From assembly GCF_900465315.1 (NCBI RefSeq), contig NZ_UBIX01000006.1: a DNA stretch of 64,000 nucleotides; one strand, written 5' to 3'. Shown here in pieces: positions 46,409 to 55,503 of the stretch. Position 1 is the first letter of the stretch. The number at the start of each line of letters is the position of its first letter. The position numbers were made by a program, and so were the translations under genes. The notes under the pieces were generated by a model. It had not been told where the DNA came from and made no database searches. It was given only the letters and a program-made list of their open reading frames with translations. This DNA is from Asaia bogorensis_B. Its GTDB lineage: Bacteria; Pseudomonadota; Alphaproteobacteria; Acetobacterales; Acetobacteraceae.

Positions 46409-47530
46409 TCAGCGTCTGATCAGGATGTAGTTGATTGTAAGGTCGATATCGAAATGGTCGCCCTTCATATCAGGCGGGACGGGTGGCAGGCGCGCGCCCT
46501 GGAACATGCCTGTCGTTGCGGCATCGAGCGAGTAGGAGCCCGATTGCCCTGTAAGGCGCACTGATTTCACACGGCCTGTGCGGTCGAGCACGACATGAAC
46601 AGAAGAGGGGCCGTCTTCGCCGTTCTTGATGGCATCCTCCGGGTAATAGAGATGCGCGCGGATCCAGCGATCGATCTCGCTACCATAATCGTCGCTGACG
46701 CCTCTGATCGTGTTGCGCGTCATGAAGGGCGCATTGATCTGGCCATTGGTCGAAAGCGGGCCGAGCGACATGTCGATTGGCGCACCCGAACCGCCACGGC
46801 GTCCACGCTGGCGGCGCGGGGTGGAGGGGGCCTCGCCAAAATCTAGCGTCGTCATGTTTGCAAACGGATTGTCCGACTGTTTCGTGGTCGGGCGTCGGCT
46901 GGAGCGATGGCTATGGGCGCGGGTCTGGGTTTTCGTACCCGATTTGGCGATGCCGGGGCTTACGGGCCGGTCAGTCTGTGTCTTGGGAATCTCGGTTGAG
47001 GGACCGTCGGGCACAGGGGGGGCCGCAGGCGGTGTCGGCGTGGGCATGGCCGGGGTCGGTGTGGACTCTGCCTGGTCCGGCTGTTGCTCCTGCTCCTGCT
47101 CAGGGCTGGAAGCCGAGGGCGCATCATGGCTCTGCGTTGGTTTTTCCTCGCCGCCTGGCTTGTCTTCATGCGGCCCCGCCATGCCGCTGCGCGAAGGCGG
47201 GGCAAACATCATCTCGACCTGTGGCTGTTCGATTCCCTCCGGCAGGCCTCGCGCATGGCGGGCACCCTCATAGACGAGCAGGCCCAGGATGATCGCATGA
47301 GCAATGGCCGAGGCAATAAGAACCGTGACAACGCCCTGATCTTCCAGAATCTGGGGACGGATGAGCGACGCGCCAGCCGGTTTGAGATCAGGTTCGAGCC
47401 CGGTTTTCGGCTCATAATGGGTCAGGGGAGCGCGTGTGCCACGCATCGGGGGCAAGGCGCGCATCGACCCTGCCGTTGCTGCATAAAGCAACGGCTCGTT
47501 TCGTGCCCGTTTTCTATCCGGGCGCGGCAT
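46409..47530 (-). CDS. TonB-like energy-transducer protein
   Basis: From the ATG at 47530 the product has 373 residues. An N-terminal cytoplasmic part of about 65 residues comes first, then one membrane helix (VVTVLIASAIAHAIILGLLVY, about 67-87). A long Pro/Glu/Gln/Thr-rich periplasmic spacer follows (about 100-220), and a C-terminal TonB-like domain (IDRWIRAHLYYPEDAIK, then VVLDRTGRVKSVRL, SYSLDAATTGMF) closes it. The domain architecture is that of TonB proteins that energise outer-membrane receptors. A GTG at 47620 would add 30 residues, so the start is uncertain. ExbB and ExbD are not adjacent. The cytoplasmic leader is longer than usual. Confidence 0.75.
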   Translation of the reverse strand: MPRPDRKRARNEPLLYAATAGSMRALPPMRGTRAPLTHYEPKTGLEPDLKPAGASLIRPQILEDQGVVTVLIASAIAHAIILGLLVYEGARHARGLPEGIEQPQVEMMFAPPSRSGMAGPHEDKPGGEEKPTQSHDAPSASSPEQEQEQQPDQAESTPTPAMPTPTPPAAPPVPDGPSTEIPKTQTDRPVSPGIAKSGTKTQTRAHSHRSSRRPTTKQSDNPFANMTTLDFGEAPSTPRRQRGRRGGSGAPIDMSLGPLSTNGQINAPFMTRNTIRGVSDDYGSEIDRWIRAHLYYPEDAIKNGEDGPSSVHVVLDRTGRVKSVRLTGQSGSYSLDAATTGMFQGARLPPVPPDMKGDHFDIDLTINYILIRR

Positions 47531-47744
47531 CGGGGCCGCACCGGATGAAGGGGGCGCCGGATCGACGGGTCGGGTGCGTTTCAGAAGAACACCTGCAAGA
47601 ATCAGAACACACGCCGCCACGTGGCCGGGCAGGGAGATTCCCCTGGATCACGACACGATCTGGCATCTGGCGCTATCATGACATTGGACCCATGATCTTG
47701 CCAAGCGCGTGAAAGTCTCGCCTGTTACATAAGAGGAAAAACCG

Positions 47745-48383
47745 GTGCTCGAAGACCCAGCTCTCTATGCCTGTCTCGGGCAGGATCCGGCTCTGGCGGA
47801 AGTCATGGCCCGCATCGGTCCCTGCCGCCTGCGCGGGGCTGACGGCAAGACACCCTATCAGGCCCTGATACGGGCGATTATCGGCCAGCAGCTTCATGGT
47901 CGTGCGGCAGAGGCCATACTGGGGCGTGTCTGTGCCCTGTCAGGCGGAGACATGCCCGAGCCCGGCTTTCTGCTCTCCCTGCCTGAAGAGACCCTCAGGG
48001 GGTGCGGTCTCTCTGCCGCCAAGCTGATAGCCTTGCGTGGGATCGCCCAGGCATCTCTGGACGGCATTGTTCCCGGCAAGGATGAAGCGGCGGTGCTGGA
48101 TGATGAAACACTGATTGACCGGCTGATCACGTTACGCGGCGTCGGGCGTTGGACTGTCGAGATGTTACTTATCTTCACACTGGGACGACAGGATGTGCTG
48201 CCGGTTGACGATTTCGCGGTAAGGGCAGGATGGCAAAAGCTGCGCAAACTCGAAGCGCCGCCCAAGCCGGCGCAGCTTCGTGCAGAGGGCGCACGTTTCG
48301 CGCCGTGGCGATCCGCGCTTGCGTGGTATTTATGGCGTCTTTCGGAAGAGGGGAAAACGGTCCAGAACGCCCTGACCGGATGA
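47745..48383 (+). CDS. AlkA-type DNA-3-methyladenine glycosylase II
   Basis: The 212-residue HhH-GPD protein removes alkylated purines from DNA. It has ALIRAIIGQQLHGRAAEAI at the start, the helix-hairpin-helix LITLRGVGRWTVEMLLIF near residue 130, and the catalytic Asp in VLPVDDFAVRAGW. It lacks the N-terminal domain of E. coli AlkA, as in the shorter bacterial forms. The GTG start at 47745 has a good AGAGGA ribosome binding site seven bases upstream. Confidence 0.88.
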   Translation: MLEDPALYACLGQDPALAEVMARIGPCRLRGADGKTPYQALIRAIIGQQLHGRAAEAILGRVCALSGGDMPEPGFLLSLPEETLRGCGLSAAKLIALRGIAQASLDGIVPGKDEAAVLDDETLIDRLITLRGVGRWTVEMLLIFTLGRQDVLPVDDFAVRAGWQKLRKLEAPPKPAQLRAEGARFAPWRSALAWYLWRLSEEGKTVQNALTG

Positions 48384-48463
48384 AACAGGCAGCCGTGCCT
48401 GGTGCGGGAGAGCCCGCCAACAATCAAGGCGCGGCTGGCGGGGAGGATATCCCCCGCATGGAA

Positions 48464-49912
48464 TCAGGGTCCGGAAAGAGCGGGTATCAGGGAGAGAAGA
48501 AAATGAAGCCCTGGCGTGATGGCGGCCAGGGGAACACGCTCATTCAGGCCATGCGCAAAGTTGTCCGAGGATTTCATGAAAATCGGGCAGGCGCCATAGC
48601 TTGGTATCCCGCGCGCTCTGAACCACATGCTGTCGCTCGCCCCCGAACTCATACTCGGAAAAACCGGCACGTCCGGATAAGCGGCCTGGGCGGCGCGGGT
48701 TATGGCGCTGGCAAAGGGCGTATCGAGTGGCGAGGGCTGCGTCTCGACCGTGCCAGCGCTCTGATCCTGAAGATGAACGGAAGGATCCGCTATGATCTCG
48801 GTTAACTCGTGGATGATGTCGAGACGCGAATGCCCGGGGAAAATACGGCAATTGATATTGGCGTCGGCATGCTGGGGCAGGGCATTGAGCGCATGGCCGC
48901 CACGGATGGTCGTCACAACACAGGTTGTGCCAATGCTGCCTACCAGAGAAGGCTCGGCGCGAAGTACGGAAACGGCTTTGGCGTTGTCCGGCGTGGCGGC
49001 AAAGACGCGCATGGCCGCCGCAAGGCGCGGGGAGGAGAAACGCGCAGCATTCATGAAATAGCTGCGTGTCAGCGCATTGAGTTCCGGCCGGAATGGGTGG
49101 GCCTGGATCTTGAGCAGGGCCGCTGCCAGCACGTTGATGGCGTTGCGCGGGCGTGGCTCGGAGGAATGCCCGCCCGGGTCTGTTACGCTGAGATTGATAT
49201 CAGCGTAAGTCTTCTCGGCGCCGGACCATGTGTAGAAGAGGGGGCGGTTTGTCTCCTCGTCCAGCACACCTCCCCCAACATCAAGGTTGAGAACCTCGGC
49301 GGCGTTGGAAAACATACGGGCCAGGGTCTGGCCCGTTTTCATTTCCGTCTCTTCATCGCCCGATAACGCCAGAATGATCTCGCGATCCGGAACGAAGCCC
49401 TGCTGCCTGAGATGGATGAGCGCCGTAATTGCAAGGGCATTGCTCATCTTCATGTCGCTCGCCCCGCGACCATAAAGATAGCCATTCTCGGTGACGGGCT
49501 TGAACGGGTCATGCTTCCAGTCAGACGGATTGGCTGCCACCACATCCATATGGCCTGAAATCACCAGTGGTTTGAGCGACGGGTCATGACCCTGCCAGCG
49601 CAGGACCAGGAAGGCGGTATCGTCCTGACGGGTAATGGAGATGGTGTCAGCGGCAAAGCCACCATTGATCAGGGCCGTGCGGTAGAGATCGGCCACGGCG
49701 GGGGTTTCATTGCTGGTACCCGCAACGGAGCGAAACGCCATGGAGGACTGGGCAAGATTCAGCGCCTGGAGGCCTTCGCGCGTCAGGGCAGGCAGGGGCT
49801 CGGCCTGTGCAAATCCGGGTTGGGCATAGCCAGCCTGGAACAACAGCAGCAACAGGGCAGCACGTCTGATCATGGCGGGTCGAAACCTTGATGAAAAAAG
49901 GCGGGTGGTCAT
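48464..49912 (-). CDS. Exported M20-family metallopeptidase
   Basis: The 482-residue protein has a signal sequence (AALLLLLFQAGYAQPGFAQA) and the M20 dinuclear zinc motifs: the first His and Asp in LVISGHMDVVAA, GYLYGRGASDMKMS, the catalytic Glu pair in LALSGDEETEM and LDVGGG, plus the dimerisation domain with DPGGHSSEPRPRNAI. It probably cleaves di- or short peptides in the periplasm. I chose the ATG at 49912 because it overlaps the upstream stop in an ATGA; an ATG at 49873 also gives a good signal peptide. It forms an operon with the alpha/beta hydrolase. Confidence 0.9.
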   Translation of the reverse strand: MTTRLFSSRFRPAMIRRAALLLLLFQAGYAQPGFAQAEPLPALTREGLQALNLAQSSMAFRSVAGTSNETPAVADLYRTALINGGFAADTISITRQDDTAFLVLRWQGHDPSLKPLVISGHMDVVAANPSDWKHDPFKPVTENGYLYGRGASDMKMSNALAITALIHLRQQGFVPDREIILALSGDEETEMKTGQTLARMFSNAAEVLNLDVGGGVLDEETNRPLFYTWSGAEKTYADINLSVTDPGGHSSEPRPRNAINVLAAALLKIQAHPFRPELNALTRSYFMNAARFSSPRLAAAMRVFAATPDNAKAVSVLRAEPSLVGSIGTTCVVTTIRGGHALNALPQHADANINCRIFPGHSRLDIIHELTEIIADPSVHLQDQSAGTVETQPSPLDTPFASAITRAAQAAYPDVPVFPSMSSGASDSMWFRARGIPSYGACPIFMKSSDNFAHGLNERVPLAAITPGLHFLLSLIPALSGP

Positions 49913-50688
49913 ATCGTATCAATGAAAGCGAGCATTTTCTCGGTAAACAGCTTGGGATTGTCCGCGTGGAGCCAGTGCCCGGCATCGGGGATCGTTTCCA
50001 GCCGGTAATGGGGGAAAAGCCGCCTCATGACCGGTTCATGATCCTTGCCGATATAGGGCGAATGCTCGCCACGCAGAAAAAGCGTCGGCCCTTCATAAAC
50101 ATAGCCTTCGGGCATGTAAGGCCAGTTCTCGATGTTGGGCATCGAGTTGGTGATGTCCTTCAGGCCGATCTGCCAGCCCGGATCGCTGCCGAGGCGAACA
50201 TTCTGGAGCATCAGGTCACGCACGCTCCGGTTGGGAATTTCCCGGGCGAGAAGCTGGTCGGCTTCCTGTCGATCGAGATGATCGGGAAAGTGGATATGCA
50301 GCATAGCTTCCGCCAGGGCGGCTTGCCCAAAGCCGGTGCGGGCCGGTGCCATATCGCCAATCAGCAGCCCTGCCACGAGCTCGGGATATTGCAACGCCAT
50401 GATCATGGCGAGCTTGCCGCCCATGGAATGGCCCACCAGTATGGCGGGCAGGGCTTCCTGCGCACGCAGGGTTTCCACCACATCATCCACCATGGTTGGG
50501 TAGTCCATCGGCCCGTGAGGGCTCTCGCCATGATTGCGTAAATCAAGCGCAAGCGTGCGATGGGTACGCGCCACCTGGCGCTGGAGGAACCCCATGTTGC
50601 GTGCGCGTCCGAACAGGCCATGCAGGAACACGACCGGCGGATGACCCGCGGGCTGGGCCGGGAGGCGCTCGATAACGTTCAGAAGCAC
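49909..50688 (-). CDS. Alpha/beta hydrolase (YbfF-like esterase)
   Basis: The product has about 259 residues from the GTG at 50688, which has an AAGGA ribosome binding site and puts the protein start near the fold. Family motifs are VVFLHGLFGRARN (oxyanion region), DLRNHGESPHGP, the nucleophile elbow VGHSMGGKLAM and the C-terminal His in PDAGHWLHADNP. Acyl-CoA or short-ester hydrolysis is plausible; the substrate is unknown. A frame open to 50841 would add 51 residues without homology. The stop overlaps the start of the M20 gene by four bases. Confidence 0.85.
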   Translation of the reverse strand: MLLNVIERLPAQPAGHPPVVFLHGLFGRARNMGFLQRQVARTHRTLALDLRNHGESPHGPMDYPTMVDDVVETLRAQEALPAILVGHSMGGKLAMIMALQYPELVAGLLIGDMAPARTGFGQAALAEAMLHIHFPDHLDRQEADQLLAREIPNRSVRDLMLQNVRLGSDPGWQIGLKDITNSMPNIENWPYMPEGYVYEGPTLFLRGEHSPYIGKDHEPVMRRLFPHYRLETIPDAGHWLHADNPKLFTEKMLAFIDTI

Positions 50689-50874
50689 GATGGGTGAGTC
50701 CTTATGAGCAGAGGGACGACGGGGGCCATTGCGTGAAGCGCTGCCCGATGGGGGCGGCAATGCGGCCAGTATGGGGCCTTGAAGGCAGAATGGAGCGGAA
50801 GTCTGGGGTTTTCTGTTGCCTGCGACAAGTCCGGACGACAATAAGGACAGCGCTTTCCTTCGGTCCTCAAAGTC

Positions 50875-52695
50875 ATGTCAGGATCTCTCTTGGGTTCAGG
50901 GTTCCACAGAACTGCGCGGCGACAGGCTTTCAGGCGTATTCGCCACAGGGTGCATGTGCCCTACTATGCCCGCGCCCTCGTCCGATCCAATGAAATCTGG
51001 TTGACTGTCCTATCATCGTGTGTCGGAATTTTTGCAGGATTGAGTGTCTGGCTCATGACGCGGGCAACGCTGCTGGCCCACAGGCTGCTTTACGACCTGC
51101 ATAATGATGGCAGGCTTTCAGGGCTTGACCGTCTCGACCCCTGGCGCACCGTGCTCATGCCCTGCCTTGGCGGTCTTGCGCTCGGCATGTTCGGGCTGAT
51201 CGTCGCGCGGCGCTACCGCCATCGTCCCGTTGATCCGATCGAGGCCAATGCCCTTCACGGTGGGCGTATGTCGGTGCGTGACAGTGCCATCGTGGCGTTT
51301 CAGACCTTCATGTCCAATGGCTGTGGTGCCTCGCTCGGCCTCGAAGCCGGGTTCTCGCAGATTGCTGCGGCTCTGGGCTCCCGATGTGGCGCCCTGTTCA
51401 GGGTGCGGCGCGCCGATATGCGTATTATGGTGGGATGCGGTGCGGGGGGCGCTATTGGTGCGGCGTTCGATGCTCCCCTAGCAGGGGCCTTCTATGCCTT
51501 TGAGCTGGTGATCGGGACGTATTCTCTCGTCAATCTGGCCCCTGTCGCGATCGCCAGCATCAGTGCTGTCGGTGTTGTCCGCCTGCTTGGCGGGGTAACG
51601 GCGACAGTCACCATGCTACCGCATGCTGCTTTGGGAATGCGTGACAGCCTGCCGGTCATGCTGCTTGGCGTCACATGTGGTCTCGCGGGCATTGCCGTCA
51701 TGTATGGCGTGACATTTGCCGAGGGCCTGTTCAGGCGGCTGTCCCTGCCGGGCTGGGTCAGGCCCGGTCTTGGCGGATTGATGGTGGGTGGCCTCGCCCT
51801 TTACTCGCCATCCATCCTGTCTGCGGGCCACGCAGCAGTCCGTAAGGTGCTGGTCGAAGGGTTGCCAGTCTCGACACTCGTCATTTTGCTGGTGTTCAAG
51901 GCTGCTGCCTCGTCCATCTCGATCGGGAGCGGTTTTCGCGGCGGCCTGTTCTTCGCTTCGCTTTTTCTCGGCGTGTTGTCAGGGTCGATTTTCGGGCATG
52001 GGCTGACAGCGCTCTTCCCGGCGGCCTTGTCGGTCACAACCTGCGCCATTCTTGGCATGAGTGCCACGGCGGTGGCGATCATTGGTGTGCCGATGACCAT
52101 GACCTGCCTTATCCTTGAGATGACGGCTGACCTCTCTCTGGCAAGCGGTGTTCTGCTGGCCAGTGTGATGTCCCTGCTCACGGTGCGGCGTCTGTTTGGC
52201 TACTCATTTGCCACATGGCGCTTTCATCAGCGCGGCGAATCGATTCGCTCTGCCATCGATGTCAGCTGGCTGCGTGAACTGACCGTGGGGCGGATGATGC
52301 GCCGTGAGATGACATGTTTCACACCGGACACCCTGCTTGGTCAGGCGCGGCAATGCTGTCCTCTTGGTGCAACGCCGCAGATCGTGCTGGTGGATGCATC
52401 CGGAACCTATCGTGGAATCGTGCTTCTGTCCGAGGTTCATGCGCCGGATCACCCTGATGACAGGATGCTTGGCGATCTGGCCCTGCATCAGGATATGACA
52501 TTGCTGCCGGAGATGACCTGCCGGGAAGCAGCCGCGTTTTTCGAGCAGGCCGAGGCCGATGCCCTTGTTGTGATCGCCGATCGTCTCTCACGTCGTGTCG
52601 TGGGGCTGCTGAGCGAGAAATATGTGCTGCGTCGTTACGCAGAGGCACTGGACAGAACGAGACGTGAGCTGACAGGCGAGGTGAGGGGCCAGTAA
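50875..52695 (+). CDS. ClC-family chloride channel/transporter with CBS domains
   Basis: The 606-residue membrane protein has the ClC helix layout over residues 40-440 and two CBS-like domains at the C-terminus (about 475-600: VGRMMRREMTCF, MTLLPEMTCREAAAFF). Recognisable elements are GASLGLEAGFSQIAAALG, where the Glu corresponds to the gating Glu of GREGP, the GAAFDAPLAGAFYAFELV segment and GSGFRGGLFFASLFLG. The first anion-binding motif GSGIP reads PVDPI, so anion selectivity may differ. Its first 40 residues are basic and cytoplasmic. Confidence 0.85.
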   Translation: MSGSLLGSGFHRTARRQAFRRIRHRVHVPYYARALVRSNEIWLTVLSSCVGIFAGLSVWLMTRATLLAHRLLYDLHNDGRLSGLDRLDPWRTVLMPCLGGLALGMFGLIVARRYRHRPVDPIEANALHGGRMSVRDSAIVAFQTFMSNGCGASLGLEAGFSQIAAALGSRCGALFRVRRADMRIMVGCGAGGAIGAAFDAPLAGAFYAFELVIGTYSLVNLAPVAIASISAVGVVRLLGGVTATVTMLPHAALGMRDSLPVMLLGVTCGLAGIAVMYGVTFAEGLFRRLSLPGWVRPGLGGLMVGGLALYSPSILSAGHAAVRKVLVEGLPVSTLVILLVFKAAASSISIGSGFRGGLFFASLFLGVLSGSIFGHGLTALFPAALSVTTCAILGMSATAVAIIGVPMTMTCLILEMTADLSLASGVLLASVMSLLTVRRLFGYSFATWRFHQRGESIRSAIDVSWLRELTVGRMMRREMTCFTPDTLLGQARQCCPLGATPQIVLVDASGTYRGIVLLSEVHAPDHPDDRMLGDLALHQDMTLLPEMTCREAAAFFEQAEADALVVIADRLSRRVVGLLSEKYVLRRYAEALDRTRRELTGEVRGQ

Positions 52696-52822
52696 CGCGG
52701 TCATGACAGGGCCAAGAAATCATTGTCCTGCAGTTACGAGGCGTTGACACGACACGTCGACATGGGTAGCAGACGCGCACCAAGGACTCCCCGCACAGGG
52801 GAGAAAAGCGAGGTATGGAATC

Positions 52823-53164
52823 GTGGGCGCACAGGACGACCTGAACGTTTCCTCGCAGGCGGAGCAAGGCGCCGACAGCTTCAACAAGAGGCTGGCCGAT
52901 GCAGAACTCCGGATGCGCGGCAAAAGCGGAAAGTCGGACTCGGTTTCCACAGGGGATGAGGGCAATGCCGATTATTCGGCATTCGGGCTGGCAATGCGGA
53001 TCGGGACCGAAATGGTCGCGGCGCTGGTTGTCGGTGTGGTTATGGGATACGGGCTTGATCGCCTGTGTGGCACCAAACCGCTCTTCCTGATCCTGTTCTC
53101 GCTCATCGGCGGTGCAGCAGGAATGCTGAATGTCTGGCGTGCGGTGAAAAACGCCAACGTCTGA
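52823..53164 (+). CDS. atpI: ATP synthase-associated protein AtpI/AtpZ family
   Basis: The 113-residue product has a polar N-terminal third and two membrane helices (MVAALVVGVVMGYGLDRL, FLILFSLIGGAAGMLNVW) joined by a short loop. This is the AtpI/AtpZ pattern that precedes F0 genes in many bacteria and aids Mg2+ uptake or c-ring assembly. The start is GTG. It is the first gene of the F0 operon and lies 93 bp ahead of atpB. Confidence 0.85.
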   Translation: MGAQDDLNVSSQAEQGADSFNKRLADAELRMRGKSGKSDSVSTGDEGNADYSAFGLAMRIGTEMVAALVVGVVMGYGLDRLCGTKPLFLILFSLIGGAAGMLNVWRAVKNANV

Positions 53165-53257
53165 CGGGGTGAAGGCGCAAGCTGCACCCTTCAACTGTGA
53201 GTTTCATGGATTTCCGGCATGAGCCTGGAAGTCTGCATCGTAAACGGGAGAGGCAGC

Positions 53258-54007
53258 TTGGCCGCCGGATCAACGATTGACGCGCTCGGCCAGTTCGAGC
53301 TTCATCCTGTTCTCGGGCAGATTGGCGAGGCGCTGCGCTTCAGTCAGTCTCCGGCTTTCATGCTGGTGGCTGTCATCCTTGTTCTGGCCTTCCTGTATAT
53401 CGGCATGCGCCCGGCGGCTGTTGTCCCGGGTCGTCTGCAGGCAGCGGCAGAACTGGGCTATGACTTCATCCATAACATGGCGACAGAGACGATCGGCAAG
53501 GAGGGCACCGCCTTCTTCCCGTTCGTGTTCGCGCTGTTCTTCTTCATTCTGGCCGGTAACTATCTCGGCCTGATCCCGTATTGCTTCACCTTTACCAGCC
53601 ATATTGCCGTGACCGTGTCGCTGGCCCTGCTGGTTTTCGTGGTGTCTATTCTCGCTTCGCTGAAGCACCAGGGTTTCAAGTTCTTCGCGCATTTCCTGCC
53701 CGATGGCGCCCCTGTGTTCCTCGCGCCGCTTCTGGTGCCGATCGAGATCCTTTCTTTCCTTTCGCGACCTGTCAGCCTGTCGATCCGACTTTTCGCCAAC
53801 ATGATGGCTGGTCACGTTCTGCTCGAAGTTTTCGCTGGTTTTACCCTGATGCTGGCGGGTCTTGGGGCATTCGGGTCGGTGCTGGCTGTGGCGCCTGTCG
53901 TCATCAATGTCGCACTGACGGCTCTGGAATTGCTGGTGGGCGTTCTGCAGGCTTATGTGTTCGCCATCCTCACCTGCATTTATCTGCGTGAGGCTGTGGC
54001 GCACTGA
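53258..54007 (+). CDS. atpB: ATP synthase F0 subunit a
   Basis: Subunit a forms the proton half-channels beside the c-ring. The essential Arg lies in SLSIRLFANMMAGHVLLE, and the family helices and LIPYCFTFTSHIAVTVSLAL are present. I prefer the TTG at 53258: GGGAGAGG lies just upstream at a good distance, and the protein then begins GSTIDALGQFELHPVLG after two Ala. The ATG at 53219 has no ribosome binding site and adds 13 residues. It is followed by atpE after 57 bp. Confidence 0.92.
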   Translation: MAAGSTIDALGQFELHPVLGQIGEALRFSQSPAFMLVAVILVLAFLYIGMRPAAVVPGRLQAAAELGYDFIHNMATETIGKEGTAFFPFVFALFFFILAGNYLGLIPYCFTFTSHIAVTVSLALLVFVVSILASLKHQGFKFFAHFLPDGAPVFLAPLLVPIEILSFLSRPVSLSIRLFANMMAGHVLLEVFAGFTLMLAGLGAFGSVLAVAPVVINVALTALELLVGVLQAYVFAILTCIYLREAVAH

Positions 54008-54064
54008 GTGCTCGCCGCGACCCACGCTCAACTGTTGTTTCGTCGTAACCAAGGAACCTGACTC

Positions 54065-54289
54065 ATGGACGTCTCTGCTGCTCGCGAAATTGGCGCCGGT
54101 ATTGCTGTTATCGCTCTTGCCGGTGTCGGCATCGGCCTCGGCAACATCTTCTCGACGCTGGTGAGCTCGATCGCCCGCAACCCGGCTGCACGCCCGCACG
54201 TGTTCGGCCTCGGCATGCTCGGCTTCGCGCTGACGGAAGCCGTTGCGCTTTTCGCTCTCCTCATCGCCTTCCTGATCCTCTTCGTCTGA
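54065..54289 (+). CDS. atpE: ATP synthase F0 subunit c
   Basis: The 74-residue hairpin protein has the glycine-rich helix IALAGVGIGLGNIF, the polar loop ARNPAARP and the proton-carrying Glu58 in ALTEAVALFALL. This subunit forms the rotating ring. The carboxylate is Glu rather than Asp, as usual in Alphaproteobacteria. Confidence 0.97.
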   Translation: MDVSAAREIGAGIAVIALAGVGIGLGNIFSTLVSSIARNPAARPHVFGLGMLGFALTEAVALFALLIAFLILFV

Positions 54290-54311
54290 TCCAGAGGCAG
54301 GGGTAACAGTC

Positions 54312-54914
54312 ATGCGCCTTCCGTCTCGAAACCTCGCTGCCACGCTTGCCGTCGTGCTTGCGCTCGGCACTGTGCCGGGACGGGCCTGGGCCGTTGGCAT
54401 GCCGCAGCTTGACTTCTCCAACCCCCTGCTCATCGGGCAGGTGGTCTGGGGCGCTGTCATTTTTGCGGTCTTTTACGTCATTCTGAGCCGCTCGGCCCTG
54501 CCGCGCATCGAAGGGGTTCTGACCCATCGACGCAACCGGATCGAGGGCGATCTCGATATTGCCCGCCGTGCCCGTGACGACGCTGACCGCGCCGTTGACG
54601 AACTGCGTCGCGCCCGCCACGACGCGGCTGCACAGGCTCAGGCCAATATCGACCGGGTCGTTCACGAAGCCCGTATGGCTGCCGAGGCACAGACCCACGA
54701 AATGAACCATCGGCTCCATGCCGATATTGTCGAAGCTGAAAAGCGCATTGCTTCTGCCCGTGCCGAAGCGCTTGCCAGCCTGCCGACAGTCGCTACCGAA
54801 ACGGCCCAGAGCCTGATCGAAAAGCTGCTGCGCCCCGCAGGTCTGGAAAATGCGGTTTCCAGAGCTCAGGTGCAGGACGCGGTCCAGGCCGGGCTTGCGG
54901 CCAGCAAGGGCTGA
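54312..54914 (+). CDS. ATP synthase F0 subunit b'
   Basis: The 200-residue protein is one half of the peripheral stalk in organisms with separate b and b' chains. A signal-like N-terminal stretch (LAATLAVVLALGTVPGRAWA) precedes the expected b' start MPQLDFSNPLLIGQVVW. A membrane helix and a long coiled coil (about 90-190, rich in Ala, Arg, Glu) follow. The upstream ATG at 54312 has an AGGCAGGGG ribosome binding stretch, so the extension is probably translated. It is 22 bp after atpE and 12 bp before b. Confidence 0.9.
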   Translation: MRLPSRNLAATLAVVLALGTVPGRAWAVGMPQLDFSNPLLIGQVVWGAVIFAVFYVILSRSALPRIEGVLTHRRNRIEGDLDIARRARDDADRAVDELRRARHDAAAQAQANIDRVVHEARMAAEAQTHEMNHRLHADIVEAEKRIASARAEALASLPTVATETAQSLIEKLLRPAGLENAVSRAQVQDAVQAGLAASKG

Positions 54915-54926
54915 GGAGAGCACGCG

Positions 54927-55454
54927 ATGTTTCATGACCAGCGTTTTTATGTCGCTATTTCCTTCGTCCTGTTCTTCCTGTTCTTCGGGCGCAAACTCTG
55001 GGCGGCCATTGCAGCCGTTCTCGATGCCCGCGCTGACCAGGTTCGCAAGAATCTCGATGAGGCGAGCCGTCTACGCCGCGAGGCCGAGAAGATGCTGGAG
55101 GATGCCACGCGTGAGCGCGAGCAGGCTCTGGCAGAATCCCGTGCCCTGATCGAGCGTTCACGCGCCGAGGCGGCCAGCATTGCCGAAAACGCCCGTCGCG
55201 AGGCAGAAGCTGTGGCAGCCCGCCGCGAGCAGATGGCCCGCGACCGCATTGCGGCTTCAGAGCGCGCAGCCATTCGCGAAGTGCGCGAAATGGCTGCCGA
55301 TGCAGCCATCAAGGCGACACGCAGCCTGCTGACACAGCATCTTACTGCCGAGCAGGCGGGCGCCTCAGCCCTGCTTGACCGTGGCATCAGTGATCTGCCA
55401 CAGGCTTTGAAGGCTTCCAACGAAGCCGGATCGCGCAACCAGAACGCGGCCTGA
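54927..55454 (+). CDS. atpF: ATP synthase F0 subunit b
   Basis: The 175-residue protein has a single N-terminal helix (FYVAISFVLFFLFFGRKLW) and a charged coiled coil (residues about 35-130), the classic b layout. With b' it connects the membrane part to F1. The F1 genes (atpHAGDC) are not in the window, so F0 and F1 are split into two loci, as in other Alphaproteobacteria. Confidence 0.95.
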   Translation: MFHDQRFYVAISFVLFFLFFGRKLWAAIAAVLDARADQVRKNLDEASRLRREAEKMLEDATREREQALAESRALIERSRAEAASIAENARREAEAVAARREQMARDRIAASERAAIREVREMAADAAIKATRSLLTQHLTAEQAGASALLDRGISDLPQALKASNEAGSRNQNAA

Positions 55455-55459
55455 TCATC

Positions 55460-55483
55460 TGTCCGGGCTTCATGGCCCGGACA
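55460..55483 (+). terminator. Hairpin after the F0 genes
   Basis: TGTCCGGGC (55460-55468) and GCCCGGACA (55475-55483) form a perfect 9-bp stem 6 bp after the atpF stop. Only a weak T-content follows (ATTCAT), so it may be an attenuator or RNA stabiliser rather than a full stop before the glycosyltransferase genes. Confidence 0.5.
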
Positions 55484-55503
55484 ATTCATAGGCGGTTTCT
55501 GCC

